Positions 1-12,547 of a stretch of DNA of 17,322 nt are shown here, piece after piece. The stretch is from Saccoglossus kowalevskii (taxonomy: Eukaryota; Hemichordata; Enteropneusta; Harrimaniidae). Within the stretch, counting starts at the first letter, position 1; every line of letters begins with the position of its first letter. The position numbers and the translations under genes are program-made. The notes below the pieces were generated by a model. That model was not told the DNA's origin. It did no database searches and saw only the letters and a list, made by a program, of their open reading frames with translations. The stretch is from NCBI RefSeq assembly GCF_000003605.2, contig NW_003132828.1, forward strand, positions 1-17,322, written 5' to 3'.

Positions 1-58
1 ACTGACCACATCTCATGAAACTATAACACTGATATTACTTTGTAATACCCCCAATTAT
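1..58 (+). repeat. Reference repeat unit (unit 1, type aAC)
   Basis: This is the unit used for numbering. In order: ACTGACCACAT (1-11); variable site 13 next to CATG (14-17) and variable site 18; CTATAACACTGA (21-32); the hairpin GATATTAC-TTT-GTAATAC (31-48), which contains variable sites 34 and 48; a C run (48-52); and AATTAT (53-58). T13 with A18 makes the palindrome TCATGA. A13 with G18 instead makes CACATG, an E-box-like hexamer. There is no CG dinucleotide. The unit carries stops in the frames needed to block translation on both strands. The choice of base 1 is arbitrary, set by where the window begins. Confidence 0.97.
31..49 (+). other. Per-unit inverted repeat (hairpin) with TTT loop, shown in unit 1
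   Basis: Unit positions 33-38 (TATTAC) and 42-47 (GTAATA) are perfect reverse complements around a 3-base TTT loop, in A34 units. When site 48 is T, A32 pairs with T48 and G31 with C49, extending the stem to 8 bp. When site 34 is G, the pair opposite T46 becomes G:T, which is a wobble if the plus strand is transcribed. The motif recurs in all 298 units, with exceptions that damage it at 3169 (A37G), 16406 (G31T) and 16475 (G42C). Whether it forms in vivo is unknown; a 6-bp A/T-rich stem is weak in duplex DNA. Confidence 0.75.
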
Positions 59-1508
59 ACTGACCACATCTCATGAAACTATAACACTGATATTACTTTG
101 TAATACCCCCAATTATACTGACCACATCACATGGAACTATAACACTGATATTACTTTGTAATACCCCCAATTATACTGACCACATCTCATGAAACTATAA
201 CACTGATATTACTTTGTAATACCCCCAATTATACTGACCACATCTCATGAAACTATAACACTGATATTACTTTGTAATACCCCCAATTATACTGACCACA
301 TCTCATGAAACTATAACACTGATATTACTTTGTAATACCCCCAATTATACTGACCACATCTCATGAAACTATAACACTGATATTACTTTGTAATACCCCC
401 AATTATACTGACCACATCTCATGAAACTATAACACTGATATTACTTTGTAATACCCCCAATTATACTGACCACATCTCATGAAACTATAACACTGATATT
501 ACTTTGTAATACCCCCAATTATACTGACCACATCTCATGAAACTATAACACTGATGTTACTTTGTAATACCCCCAATTATACTGACCACATCTCATGGAA
601 CTATAACACTGATGTTACTTTGTAATATCCCCAATTATACTGACCACATCTCATGGAACTATAACACTGATGTTACTTTGTAATACCCCCAATTATACTG
701 ACCACATCTCATGAAACTATAACACTGATATTACTTTGTAATACCCCCAATTATACTGACCACATCTCATGGAACTATAACACTGATGTTACTTTGTAAT
801 ACCCCCAATTATACTGACCACATCACATGGAACTATAACACTGATGTTACTTTGTAATATCCCCAATTATACTGACCACATCTCATGAAACTATAACACT
901 GATGTTACTTTGTAATACCCCCAATTATACTGACCACATCTCATGGAACTATAACACTGATGTTACTTTGTAATACCCCCAATTATACTGACCACATCTC
1001 ATGAAACTATAACACTGATATTACTTTGTAATACCCCCAATTATACTGACCACATCTCATGGAACTATAACACTGATGTTACTTTGTAATACCCCCAATT
1101 ATACTGACCACATCTCATGGAACTATAACACTGATATTACTTTGTAATACCCCCAATTATACTGACCACATCACATGGAACTATAACACTGATATTACTT
1201 TGTAATACCCCCAATTATACTGACCACATCACATGGAACTGTAACACTGATATTACTTTGTAATACCCCCAATTATACTGACCACATCTCATGAAACTAT
1301 AACACTGATGTTACTTTGTAATACCCCCAATTATACTGACCACATCTCATGAAACTATAACACTGATGTTACTTTGTAATATCCCCAATTATACTGACCA
1401 CATCTCATGGAACTATAACACTGATGTTACTTTGTAATACCCCCAATTATACTGACCACATCTCATGAAACTATAACACTGATGTTACTTTGTAATACCC
1501 CCAATTAT

Positions 1509-2088
1509 ACTGACCACATCTCATGGAACTATAACACTGATGTTACTTTGTAATATCCCCAATTATACTGACCACATCTCATGAAACTATAACACTGATA
1601 TTACTTTGTAATACCCCCAATTATACTGACCACATCACATGGAACTATAACACTGATGTTACTTTGTAATACCCCCAATTATACTGACCACATCACATGG
1701 AACTATAACACTGATGTTACTTTGTAATACCCCCAATTATACTGACCACATCTCATGGAACTATAACACTGATGTTACTTTGTAATACCCCCAATTATAC
1801 TGACCACATCTCATGGAACTATAACACTGATGTTACTTTGTAATATCCCCAATTATACTGACCACATCTCATGAAACTATAACACTGATATTACTTTGTA
1901 ATACCCCCAATTATACTGACCACATCACATGGAACTATAACACTGATGTTACTTTGTAATACCCCCAATTATACTGACCACATCACATGGAACTATAACA
2001 ACGATATTACTTTGTAATACCCCCAATTATACTGACCACATCTCATGGAACTATAACACTGATGTTACTTTGTAATACCCCCAATTAT
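1509..2088. repeat. Local 5-unit (290-bp) tandem duplication, units 27-31 and 32-36
   Basis: Units 27-31 read bGT aAC cGC cGC bGC, and units 32-36 read bGT aAC cGC cAC* bGC. The two blocks match at four of five units. The fourth differs because unit 35 carries A34 and the rare AC replacement at sites 29-30. This is a higher-order repeat superimposed on the 58-bp period. Confidence 0.8.
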
Positions 2089-2262
2089 ACTGACCACATC
2101 ACATGGAACTATAACACTGATGTTACTTTGTAATATCCCCAATTATACTGACCACATCTCATGAAACTATAACACTGATGTTACTTTGTAATACCCCCAA
2201 TTATACTGACCACATCTCATGGAACTATAACACTGATGTTACTTTGTAATACCCCCAATTAT
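1857..2262. repeat. 7-unit higher-order block, copy 1 (units 33-39)
   Basis: The unit string is aAC cGC cAC* bGC cGT aGC bGC. It is matched unit for unit by 11273-11677 (units 195-201), apart from a single-base deletion in unit 196. The starred unit carries the rare AC at sites 29-30, which makes chance similarity unlikely. Copies lie about 9.4 kb apart. Confidence 0.85.
1973..2030 (+). repeat. Marker unit 35: cAC with AC at sites 29-30 (first copy)
   Basis: Bases 2001-2002 read AC in place of the usual CT, giving AACAACGAT. This makes a CG dinucleotide at 2002-2003, otherwise absent from the unit. The same two-base change recurs only in units 197 (11388-11445) and 276 (15970-16027), each time with the same flanking unit types, so the three are copies of one event. 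Confidence 0.95.
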
Positions 2263-3886
2263 ACTGACCACATCTCATGGAACTATAACACTGATGTTAC
2301 TTTGTAATATCCCCAATTATACTGACCACATCTCATGGAACTATAACACTGATGTTACTTTGTAATATCCCCAATTATACTGACCACATCTCATGGAACT
2401 ATAACACTGATATTACTTTGTAATACCCCCAATTATACTGACCACATCTCATGAAACTATAACACTGATGTTACTTTGTAATACCCCCAATTATACTGAC
2501 CACATCTCATGGAACTATAACACTGATGTTACTTTGTAATACCCCCAATTATACTGACCACATCACATGGAACTATAACACTGATATTACTTTGTAATAC
2601 CCCCAATTATACTGACCACATCTCATGAAACTATAACACTGATGTTACTTTGTAATACCCCCAATTATACTGACCACATCTCATGGAACTATAACACTGA
2701 TGTTACTTTGTAATACCCCCAATTATACTGACCACATCACATGGAACTATAACACTGATATTACTTTGTAATACCCCCAATTATACTGACCACATCTCAT
2801 GGAACTATAACACTGATATTACTTTGTAATACCCCCAATTATACTGACCACATCTCATGAAACTATAACACTGATGTTACTTTGTAATACCCCCAATTAT
2901 ACTGACCACATCTCATGGAACTATAACACTGATGTTACTTTGTAATACCCCCAATTATACTGACCACATCTCATGAAACTATAACACTGATGTTACTTTG
3001 TAATACCCCCAATTATACTGACCACATCTCATGGAACTATAACACTGATGTTACTTTGTAATACCCCCAATTATACTGACCACATCTCATGAAACTATAA
3101 CACTGATATTACTTTGTAATACCCCCAATTATACTGACCACATCACATGGAACTATAACACTGATATTGCTTTGTAATACCCCCAATTATACTGACCACA
3201 TCACATGGAACTATAACACTGATATTACTTTGTAATACCCCCAATTATACTGACCACATCTCATGAAACTATAACACTGATGTTACTTTGTAATATCCCC
3301 AATTATACTGACCACATCTCATGGAACTATAACACTGATGTTACTTTGTAATACCCCCAATTATACTGACCACATCACATGGAACTATAACACTGATGTT
3401 ACTTTGTAATACCCCTAATTATACTGACCACATCTCATGAAACTATAACACTGATGTTACTTTGTAATACCCCCAATTATACTGACCACATCTCATGGAA
3501 CTATAACACTGATGTTACTTTGTAATACCCCCAATTATACTGACCACATCTCATGAAACTATAACACTGATGTTACTTTGTAATACCCCCAATTATACTG
3601 ACCACATCTCATGGAACTATAACACTGATGTTACTTTGTAATACCCCCAATTATACTGACCACATCACATGGAACTATAACACTGATGTTACTTTGTAAT
3701 ACCCCCAATTATACTGACCACATCTCATGGAACTATAACACTGATATTACTTTGTAATACCCCCAATTATACTGACCACATCACATGGAACTATAACACT
3801 GATGTTACTTTGTAATACCCCCAATTATACTGACCACATCTCATGGAACTATAACACTGATGTTACTTTGTAATACCCCCAATTAT

Positions 3887-4582
3887 ACTGACCACATCTC
3901 ATGAAACTATAACACTGATATTACTTTGTAATATCCCCAATTATACTGACCACATCACATGGAACTATAACACTGATGTTACTTTGTAATATCCCCAATT
4001 ATACTGACCACATCTCATGGAACTATAACACTGATATTACTTTGTAATATCCCCAATTATACTGACCACATCTCATGAAACTATAACACTGATGTTACTT
4101 TGTAATATCCCCAATTATACTGACCACATCTCATGGAACTATAACACTGATATTACTTTGTAATATCCCCAATTATACTGACCACATCACATGGAACTAT
4201 AACACTGATGTTACTTTGTAATACCCCCAATTATACTGACCACATCACATGGAACTATAACACTGATGTTACTTTGTAATATCCCCAATTATACTGACCA
4301 CATCTCATGGAACTATAACACTGATATTACTTTGTAATATCCCCAATTATACTGACCACATCTCATGAAACTATAACACTGATGTTACTTTGTAATACCC
4401 CCAATTATACTGACCACATCTCATGGAACTATAACACTGATATTACTTTGTAATATCCCCAATTATACTGACCACATCTCATGAAACTATAACACTGATG
4501 TTACTTTGTAATACCCCCAATTATACTGACCACATCTCATGGAACTATAACACTGATATTACTTTGTAATATCCCCAATTAT
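3887..4582. repeat. Cluster of A34+T48 units (units 68-79)
   Basis: Units 68-79 read aAT cGT bAT aGT bAT cGC cGT bAT aGC bAT aGC bAT. Six of the nine A34+T48 units in the whole window are here (68, 70, 72, 75, 77, 79); the others are units 151, 171 and 188. Units 69-73 and 74-78 resemble a 5-unit duplication. These units carry the full 8-bp hairpin stem GATATTAC / GTAATATC. Confidence 0.85.
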
Positions 4583-4640
4583 ACTGACCACATCACATGG
4601 AACTATAACACTGATATTACTTTGTAATACCCCCAATTAT

Positions 4641-5574
4641 ACTGACCACATCTCATGGAACTATAACACTGATGTTACTTTGTAATACCCCCAATTATAC
4701 TGACCACATCACATGGAACTATAACACTGATGTTACTTTGTAATACCCCCAATTATACTGACCACATCTCATGGAACTATAACACTGATATTACTTTGTA
4801 ATACCCCCAATTATACTGACCACATCTCATGGAACTATAACACTGATATTACTTTGTAATACCCCCAATTATACTGACCACATCTCATGAAACTATAACA
4901 CTGATGTTACTTTGTAATACCCCCAATTATACTGACCACATCACATGGAACTATAACACTGATGTTACTTTGTAATACCCCCAATTATACTGACCACATC
5001 TCATGGAACTATAACACTGATGTTACTTTGTAATACCCCCAATTATACTGACCACATCACATGGAACTATAACACTGATATTACTTTGTAATACTAGTAC
5101 CCCCAATTATACTGACCACATCTCATGGAACTATAACACTGATGTTACTTTGTAATACCCCCAATTATACTGACCACATCACATGGAACTATAACACTGA
5201 TGTTACTTTGTAATACCCCCAATTATACTGACCACATCTCATGGAACTATAACACTGATATTACTTTGTAATACCCCCAATTATACTGACCACATCTCAT
5301 GGAACTATAACACTGATATTACTTTGTAATACCCCCAATTATACTGACCACATCTCATGGAACTATAACACTGATGTTACTTTGTAATACCCCCAATTAT
5401 ACTGACCACATCACATGGAACTATAACACTGATGTTACTTTGTAATACCCCCAATTATACTGACCACATCTCATGGAACTATAACACTGATGTTACTTTG
5501 TAATACCCCCAATTATACTGACCACATCACATGGAACTATAACACTGATGTTACTTTGTAATACCCCCAATTAT
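4641..5574. repeat. 8-unit duplication (units 81-88 and 89-96)
   Basis: Units 81-88 read bGC cGC bAC bAC aGC cGC bGC cAC+ins, and units 89-96 read bGC cGC bAC bAC bGC cGC bGC cGC. Six of eight unit types agree. The last unit of the first copy carries the TAGTAC insertion (5095-5100), which the second copy lacks, so the insertion arose after the duplication or was lost by conversion. Confidence 0.8.
5095..5100 (+). repeat. 6-bp TAGTAC insertion 1 (unit 88, 64 bp long)
   Basis: After unit site 48 the sequence reads TAATAC then TAGTAC then CCCC. The insert looks like a tandem copy of sites 43-48 (TAATAC) with one A to G change. It creates the palindrome TACTAGTA and an ACTAGT hexamer at 5093-5098. 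The host unit is cAC (5047-5110) and the next unit is bGC. Confidence 0.95.
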
Positions 5575-6503
5575 ACTGACCACATCTCATGGAACTATAA
5601 CACTGATGTTACTTTGTAATACCCCCAATTATACTGACCACATCACATGGAACTATAACACTGATGTTACTTTGTAATACCCCCAATTATACTGACCACA
5701 TCTCATGGAACTATAACACTGATATTACTTTGTAATACCCCCAATTATACTGACCACATCTCATGAAACTATAACACTGATATTACTTTGTAATACCCCC
5801 AATTATACTGACCACATCTCATGGAACTATAACACTGATGTTACTTTGTAATACCCCCAATTATACTGACCACATCTCATGGAACTATAACACTGATGTT
5901 ACTTTGTAATACCCCCAATTATACTGACCACATCACATGGAACTATAACACTGATGTTACTTTGTAATACCCCCAATTATACTGACCACATCACATGGAA
6001 CTATAACACTGATGTTACTTTGTAATACCCCCAATTATACTGACCACATCTCATGGAACTATAACACTGATGTTACTTTGTAATACCCCCAATTATACTG
6101 ACCACATCACATGGAACTATAACACTGATGTTACTTTGTAATACCCCCCAATTATACTGACCACATCTCATGGAACTATAACACTGATGTTACTTTGTAA
6201 TACCCCCAATTATACTGACCACATCACATGGAACTATAACACTGATGTTACTTTGTAATACCCCCAATTATACTGACCACATCTCATGGAACTATAACAC
6301 TGATGTTACTTTGTAATACCCCCAATTATACTGACCACATCTCATGGAACTATAACACTGATGTTACTTTGTAATACCCCCAATTATACTGACCACATCA
6401 CATGGAACTATAACACTGATGTTACTTTGTAATACCCCCAATTATACTGACCACATCTCATGGAACTATAACACTGATGTTACTTTGTAATACCCCCAAT
6501 TAT
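5343..6503. repeat. b/c alternating, G34/C48 zone (units 93-112)
   Basis: Apart from units 99 (bAC) and 100 (aAC), all 20 units are bGC or cGC, often strictly alternating, as in units 93-98 and 104-109. The alternation gives a secondary period of 116 bp. Unit 106 (6097-6155) carries one extra C, giving six C in its run. Confidence 0.85.
6097..6155 (+). repeat. 59-bp unit 106 with a six-C run
   Basis: The C run, normally C48-C52, has six C here (6144-6149). It is the only +1 in the C run in the window. It may be a real slippage product or a homopolymer consensus error in the assembly. Confidence 0.9.
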
Positions 6504-7131
6504 ACTGACCACATCACATGGAACTATAACACTGATATTACTTTGTAATACCCCCAATTATACTGACCACATCACATGGAACTATAACACTGATATTACT
6601 TTGTAATACCCCCAATTATACTGACCACATCTCATGGAACTATAACACTGATATTACTTTGTAATACCCCCAATTATACTGACCACATCTCATGGAACTA
6701 TAACACTGATATTACTTTGTAATACCCCCAATTATACTGACCACATCACATGGAACTATAACACTGATGTTACTTTGTAATATCCCCAATTATACTGACC
6801 ACATCTCATGAAACTATAACACTGATGTTACTTTGTAATACCCCCAATTATACTGACCACATCTCATGGAACTATAACACTGATGTTACTTTGTAATACC
6901 CCCAATTATACTGACCACATCTCATGAAACTATAACACTGATATTACTTTGTAATACCCCCAATTATACTGACCACATCTCATGAAACTATAACACTGAT
7001 ATTACTTTGTAATACCCCCAATTATACTGACCACATCTCATGAAACTATAACACTGATATTACTTTGTAATACCCCCAATTATACTGACCACATCACATG
7101 GAACTATAACACTGATATTACTTTGTAATAC

Positions 7132-7137
7132 TAGTAC
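7132..7137 (+). repeat. 6-bp TAGTAC insertion 2 (unit 123)
   Basis: This is the same insertion at the same unit position as at 5095, again in a cAC unit (7084-7147) followed by a bGC unit. It lies exactly 35 units downstream of the first. The upstream neighbours are aAC, unlike those of the first copy, so only a short segment is shared. Confidence 0.95.
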
Positions 7138-8877
7138 CCCCAATTATACTGACCACATCTCATGGAACTATAACACTGATGTTACTTTGTAATACCCCCA
7201 ATTATACTGACCACATCTCATGGAACTATAACACTGATGTTACTTTGTAATACCCCCAATTATACTGACCACATCTCATGGAACTATAACACTGATGTTA
7301 CTTTGTAATATCCCCAATTATACTGACCACATCTCATGAAACTATAACACTGATGTTACTTTGTAATACCCCCAATTATACTGACCACATCTCATGGAAC
7401 TATAACACTGATGTTACTTTGTAATACCCCCAATTATACTGACCACATCACATGGAACTATAACACTGATGTTACTTTGTAATATCCCCAATTATACTGA
7501 CCACATCTCATGAAACTATAACACTGATGTTACTTTGTAATACCCCCAATTATACTGACCACATCTCATGAAACTATAACACTGATGTTACTTTGTAATA
7601 CCCCCAATTATACTGACCACATCACATGGAACTATAACACTGATATTACTTTGTAATACCCCCAATTATACTGACCACATCTCATGAAACTATAACACTG
7701 ATGTTACTTTGTAATACCCCCAATTATACTGACCACATCACATGGAACTATAACACTGATATTACTTTGTAATACCCCCAATTATACTGACCACATCACA
7801 TGGAACTATAACACTGATATTACTTTGTAATACCCCCAATTATACTGACCACATCTCATGAAACTATAACACTGATGTTACTTTGTAATACCCCCAATTA
7901 TACTGACCACATCACATGGAACTATAACACTGATATTACTTTGTAATACCCCCAATTATACTGACCACATCTCATGGAACTATAACACTGATGTTACTTT
8001 GTAATACCCCCAATTATACTGACCACATCACATGGAACTATAACACTGATGTTACTTTGTAATACCCCCAATTATACTGACCACATCTCATGGAACTATA
8101 ACACTGATGTTACTTTGTAATACCCCCAATTATACTGACCACATCTCATGGAACTATAACACTGATATTACTTTGTAATACCCCCAATTATACTGACCAC
8201 ATCTCATGGAACTATAACACTGATATTACTTTGTAATACCCCCAATTATACTGACCACATCTCATGGAACTATAACACTGATGTTACTTTGTAATACCCC
8301 CAATTATACTGACCACATCACATGGAACTATAACACTGATGTTACTTTGTAATATCCCCAATTATACTGACCACATCTCATGAAACTATAACACTGATAT
8401 TACTTTGTAATACCCCCAATTATACTGACCACATCTCATGAAACTATAACACTGATGTTACTTTGTAATACCCCCAATTATACTGACCACATCTCATGGA
8501 ACTATAACACTGATGTTACTTTGTAATACCCCCAATTATACTGACCACATCTCATGGAACTATAACACTGATGTTACTTTGTAATACCCCCAATTATACT
8601 GACCACATCTCATGAAACTATAACACTGATATTACTTTGTAATACCCCCAATTATACTGACCACATCACATGGAACTATAACACTGATGTTACTTTGTAA
8701 TATCCCCAATTATACTGACCACATCACATGGAACTATAACACTGATATTACTTTGTAATATCCCCAATTATACTGACCACATCTCATGAAACTATAACAC
8801 TGATATTACTTTGTAATACCCCCAATTATACTGACCACATCTCATGAAACTATAACACTGATATTACTTTGTAATAC

Positions 8878-8883
8878 TAGTAC
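8878..8883 (+). repeat. 6-bp TAGTAC insertion 3 (unit 153)
   Basis: The same insertion occurs at the same unit position, 30 units after the second, but in an aAC unit (8830-8893) rather than cAC. The following unit is again bGC, here with A54T at 8947. Movement onto a different unit type suggests a short conversion tract or an exchange breaking between sites 18 and 48. Confidence 0.95.
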
Positions 8884-10517
8884 CCCCAATTATACTGACC
8901 ACATCTCATGGAACTATAACACTGATGTTACTTTGTAATACCCCCATTTATACTGACCACATCACATGGAACTATAACACTGATATTACTTTGTAATACC
9001 CCCAATTATACTGACCACATCACATGGAACTATAACACTGATATTACTTTGTAATACCCCCAATTATACTGACCACATCTCATGAAACTATAACACTGAT
9101 GTTACTTTGTAATACCCCCAATTATACTGACCACATCTCATGAAACTATAACACTGATATTACTTTGTAATACCCCCAATTATACTGACCACATCTCATG
9201 AAACTATAACACTGATGTTACTTTGTAATACCCCCAATTATACTGACCACATCACATGGAACTATAACACTGATATTACTTTGTAATACCCCCAATTATA
9301 CTGACCACATCTCATGAAACTATAACACTGATGTTACTTTGTAATACCCCCAATTATACTGACCACATCTCATGGAACTATAACACTGATGTTACTTTGT
9401 AATACCCCCAATTATACTGACCACATCACATGGAACTATAACACTGATATTACTTTGTAATACCCCCAATTATACTGACCACATCTCATGGAACTATAAC
9501 ACTGATATTACTTTGTAATACCCCCAATTATACTGACCACATCTCATGAAACTATAACACTGATGTTACTTTGTAATACCCCCAATTATACTGACCACAT
9601 CACATGGAACTATAACACTGATGTTACTTTGTAATACCCCCAATTATACTGACCACATCTCATGGAACTATAACACTGATATTACTTTGTAATACCCCCA
9701 ATTATACTGACCACATCTCATGGAACTATAACACTGATATTACTTTGTAATACCCCCAATTATACTGACCACATCACATGGAACTATAACACTGATGTTA
9801 CTTTGTAATACCCCCAATTATACTGACCACATCTCATGAAACTATAACACTGATGTTACTTTGTAATACCCCCAATTATACTGACCACATCTCATGAAAC
9901 TATAACACTGATATTACTTTGTAATATCCCCAATTATACTGACCACATCACATGGAACTATAACACTGATATTACTTTGTAATACCCCCAATTATACTGA
10001 CCACATCTCATGAAACTATAACACTGATGTTACTTTGTAATACCCCCAATTATACTGACCACATCACATGGAACTATAACACTGATGTTACTTTGTAATA
10101 CCCCCAATTATACTGACCACATCTCATGGAACTATAACACTGATATTACTTTGTAATACCCCCAATTATACTGACCACATCTCATGGAACTATAACACTG
10201 ATATTACTTTGTAATACCCCCAATTATACTGACCACATCTCATGAAACTATAACACTGATGTTACTTTGTAATACCCCCAATTATACTGACCACATCTCA
10301 TGAAACTATAACACTGATGTTACTTTGTAATACCCCCAATTATACTGACCACATCTCATGGAACTATAACACTGATATTACTTTGTAATACCCCCAATTA
10401 TACTGACCACATCTCATGGAACTATAACACTGATATTACTTTGTAATACCCCCAATTATACTGACCACATCTCATGAAACTATAACACTGATGTTACTTT
10501 GTAATACCCCCAATTAT

Positions 10518-10865
10518 ACTGACCACATCACATGGAACTATAACACTGATGTTACTTTGTAATACCCCCAATTATACTGACCACATCTCATGGAACTATA
10601 ACACTGATGTTACTTTGTAATACCCCCAATTATACTGACCACATCACATGGAACTATAACACTGATGTTACTTTGTAATACCCCCAATTATACTGACCAC
10701 ATCTCATGGAACTATAACACTGATGTTACTTTGTAATACCCCCAATTATACTGACCACATCACATGGAACTATAACACTGATGTTACTTTGTAATACCCC
10801 CAATTATACTGACCACATCTCATGGAACTATAACACTGATGTTACTTTGTAATACCCCCAATTAT
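10518..10865. repeat. Perfect c/b alternation (units 182-187)
   Basis: Three consecutive copies of the dimer cGC bGC form a clean 116-bp secondary repeat. The same dimer dominates 5343-6503. It suggests that exchanges here moved pairs of units. Confidence 0.8.
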
Positions 10866-11213
10866 ACTGACCACATCTCATGGAACTATAACACTGATAT
10901 TACTTTGTAATATCCCCAATTATACTGACCACATCTCATGGAACTATAACACTGATATTACTTTGTAATACCCCCAATTATACTGACCACATCTCATGGA
11001 ACTATAACACTGATATTACTTTGTAATACCCCCAATTATACTGACCACATCTCATGAAACTATAACACTGATATTACTTTGTAATACCCCCAATTATACT
11101 GACCACATCACATGGAACTATAACACTGATGTTACTTTGTAATATCCCCAATTATACTGACCACATCTCATGAAACTATAACACTGATGTTACTTTGTAA
11201 TACCCCCAATTAT

Positions 11214-11387
11214 ACTGACCACATCTCATGGAAACTATAACACTGATGTTACTTTGTAATACCCCCAATTATACTGACCACATCTCATGAAACTATAACA
11301 CTGATATTACTTTGTAATACCCCCAATTATACTGACACATCACATGGAACTATAACACTGATGTTACTTTGTAATACCCCCAATTAT
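11214..11387. repeat. Units 194-196 with paired +1 and -1 length changes
   Basis: Unit 194 (11214-11272) reads CATGGAAAC, one base longer than either CATGGAAC or CATGAAAC, and looks like a b/a hybrid. Unit 196 (11331-11387) reads ACTGACACAT, lacking one C of ACTGACCACAT. Two of the four single-base length changes in the window fall within about 115 bp of each other. Either may be a residual sequencing error. Confidence 0.85.
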
Positions 11388-11677
11388 ACTGACCACATCA
11401 CATGGAACTATAACAACGATATTACTTTGTAATACCCCCAATTATACTGACCACATCTCATGGAACTATAACACTGATGTTACTTTGTAATACCCCCAAT
11501 TATACTGACCACATCACATGGAACTATAACACTGATGTTACTTTGTAATATCCCCAATTATACTGACCACATCTCATGAAACTATAACACTGATGTTACT
11601 TTGTAATACCCCCAATTATACTGACCACATCTCATGGAACTATAACACTGATGTTACTTTGTAATACCCCCAATTAT
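11273..11677. repeat. 7-unit higher-order block, copy 2 (units 195-201)
   Basis: The unit string is aAC cGC cAC* bGC cGT aGC bGC, the same as 1857-2262. The AC marker is at 11416-11417. Downstream, units 202-205 read bAC bGC cGT aGC, whereas units 40 and 41 after the first copy are bGT bGT, so homology in the unit code ends there. Confidence 0.85.
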
Positions 11678-12547
11678 ACTGACCACATCTCATGGAACTA
11701 TAACACTGATATTACTTTGTAATACCCCCAATTATACTGACCACATCTCATGGAACTATAACACTGATGTTACTTTGTAATACCCCCAATTATACTGACC
11801 ACATCACATGGAACTATAACACTGATGTTACTTTGTAATATCCCCAATTATACTGACCACATCTCATGAAACTATAACACTGATGTTACTTTGTAATACC
11901 CCCAATTATACTGACCACATCACATGGAACTATAACACTGATGTTACTTTGTAATACCCCCAATTATACTGACCACATCACATGGAACTATAACACTGAT
12001 GTTACTTTGTAATATCCCCAATTATACTGACCACATCTCATGAAACTATAACACTGATGTTACTTTGTAATATCCCCAATTATACTGACCACATCTCATG
12101 AAACTATAACACTGATGTTACTTTGTAATACCCCCAATTATACTGACCACATCTCATGGAACTATAACACTGATGTTACTTTGTAATACCCCCAATTATA
12201 CTGACCACATCTCATGAAACTATAACACTGATATTACTTTGTAATACCCCCAATTATACTGACCACATCTCATGAAACTATAACACTGATATTACTTTGT
12301 AATACCCCCAATTATACTGACCACATCTCATGGAACTATAACACTGATGTTACTTTGTAATACCCCCAATTATACTGACCACATCACATGGAACTATAAC
12401 ACTGATGTTACTTTGTAATATCCCCAATTATACTGACCACATCACATGGAACTATAACACTGATATTACTTTGTAATACCCCCAATTATACTGACCACAT
12501 CTCATGGAACTATAACACTGATGTTACTTTGTAATACCCCCAATTAT

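Larger units (their letters stand above)
1..522. repeat. Homogeneous aAC block (units 1-9)
   Basis: Eight of nine consecutive units are identical (T13, A18, A34, C48); unit 3 (117-174) is cAC. The first G34 unit is unit 10 (523-580) and the first T48 unit is unit 11 (581-638). Such runs of identical units fit recent local amplification by slippage or unequal exchange. Because the window starts here, the block may continue upstream. Confidence 0.9.

Noticed and set aside
15-26. ATG GAA CTA TAA and similar small reading frames in every unit
   Set aside because: The frame encodes only three residues and recurs by repetition; no ribosome-binding context or conservation argues for translation.
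30-38. Resemblance of TGATATTAC to the rolling-circle nick site TAATATTAC of some single-stranded DNA replicons
   Set aside because: One base differs at a position that is normally A, the motif lies in the stem rather than the loop, and no replication gene is present; the match is short enough to be chance.
48-52. G-quadruplex or i-motif from the C run
   Set aside because: There is only one run of four to six C per 58 bp, so four runs are far too widely spaced for an ordinary intramolecular structure.
43-57. TAAT-ACCCCCA-ATTA inverted motif as a homeodomain-type regulatory site
   Set aside because: The arms are only 4 bp and common in A+T-rich DNA; nothing nearby could be regulated.
1-58. 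Origin of the unit by doubling of a half-unit (TATACTGA against TATAACACTGA)
   Set aside because: The similarity is about eight bases and the two stretches are not half a unit apart; too weak to support an ancient dimer.
5047-8893. TAGTAC insertions as transposon target-site scars
   Set aside because: They are better explained as imperfect 6-bp duplication of TAATAC, copied along with the repeat; no element sequence accompanies them.
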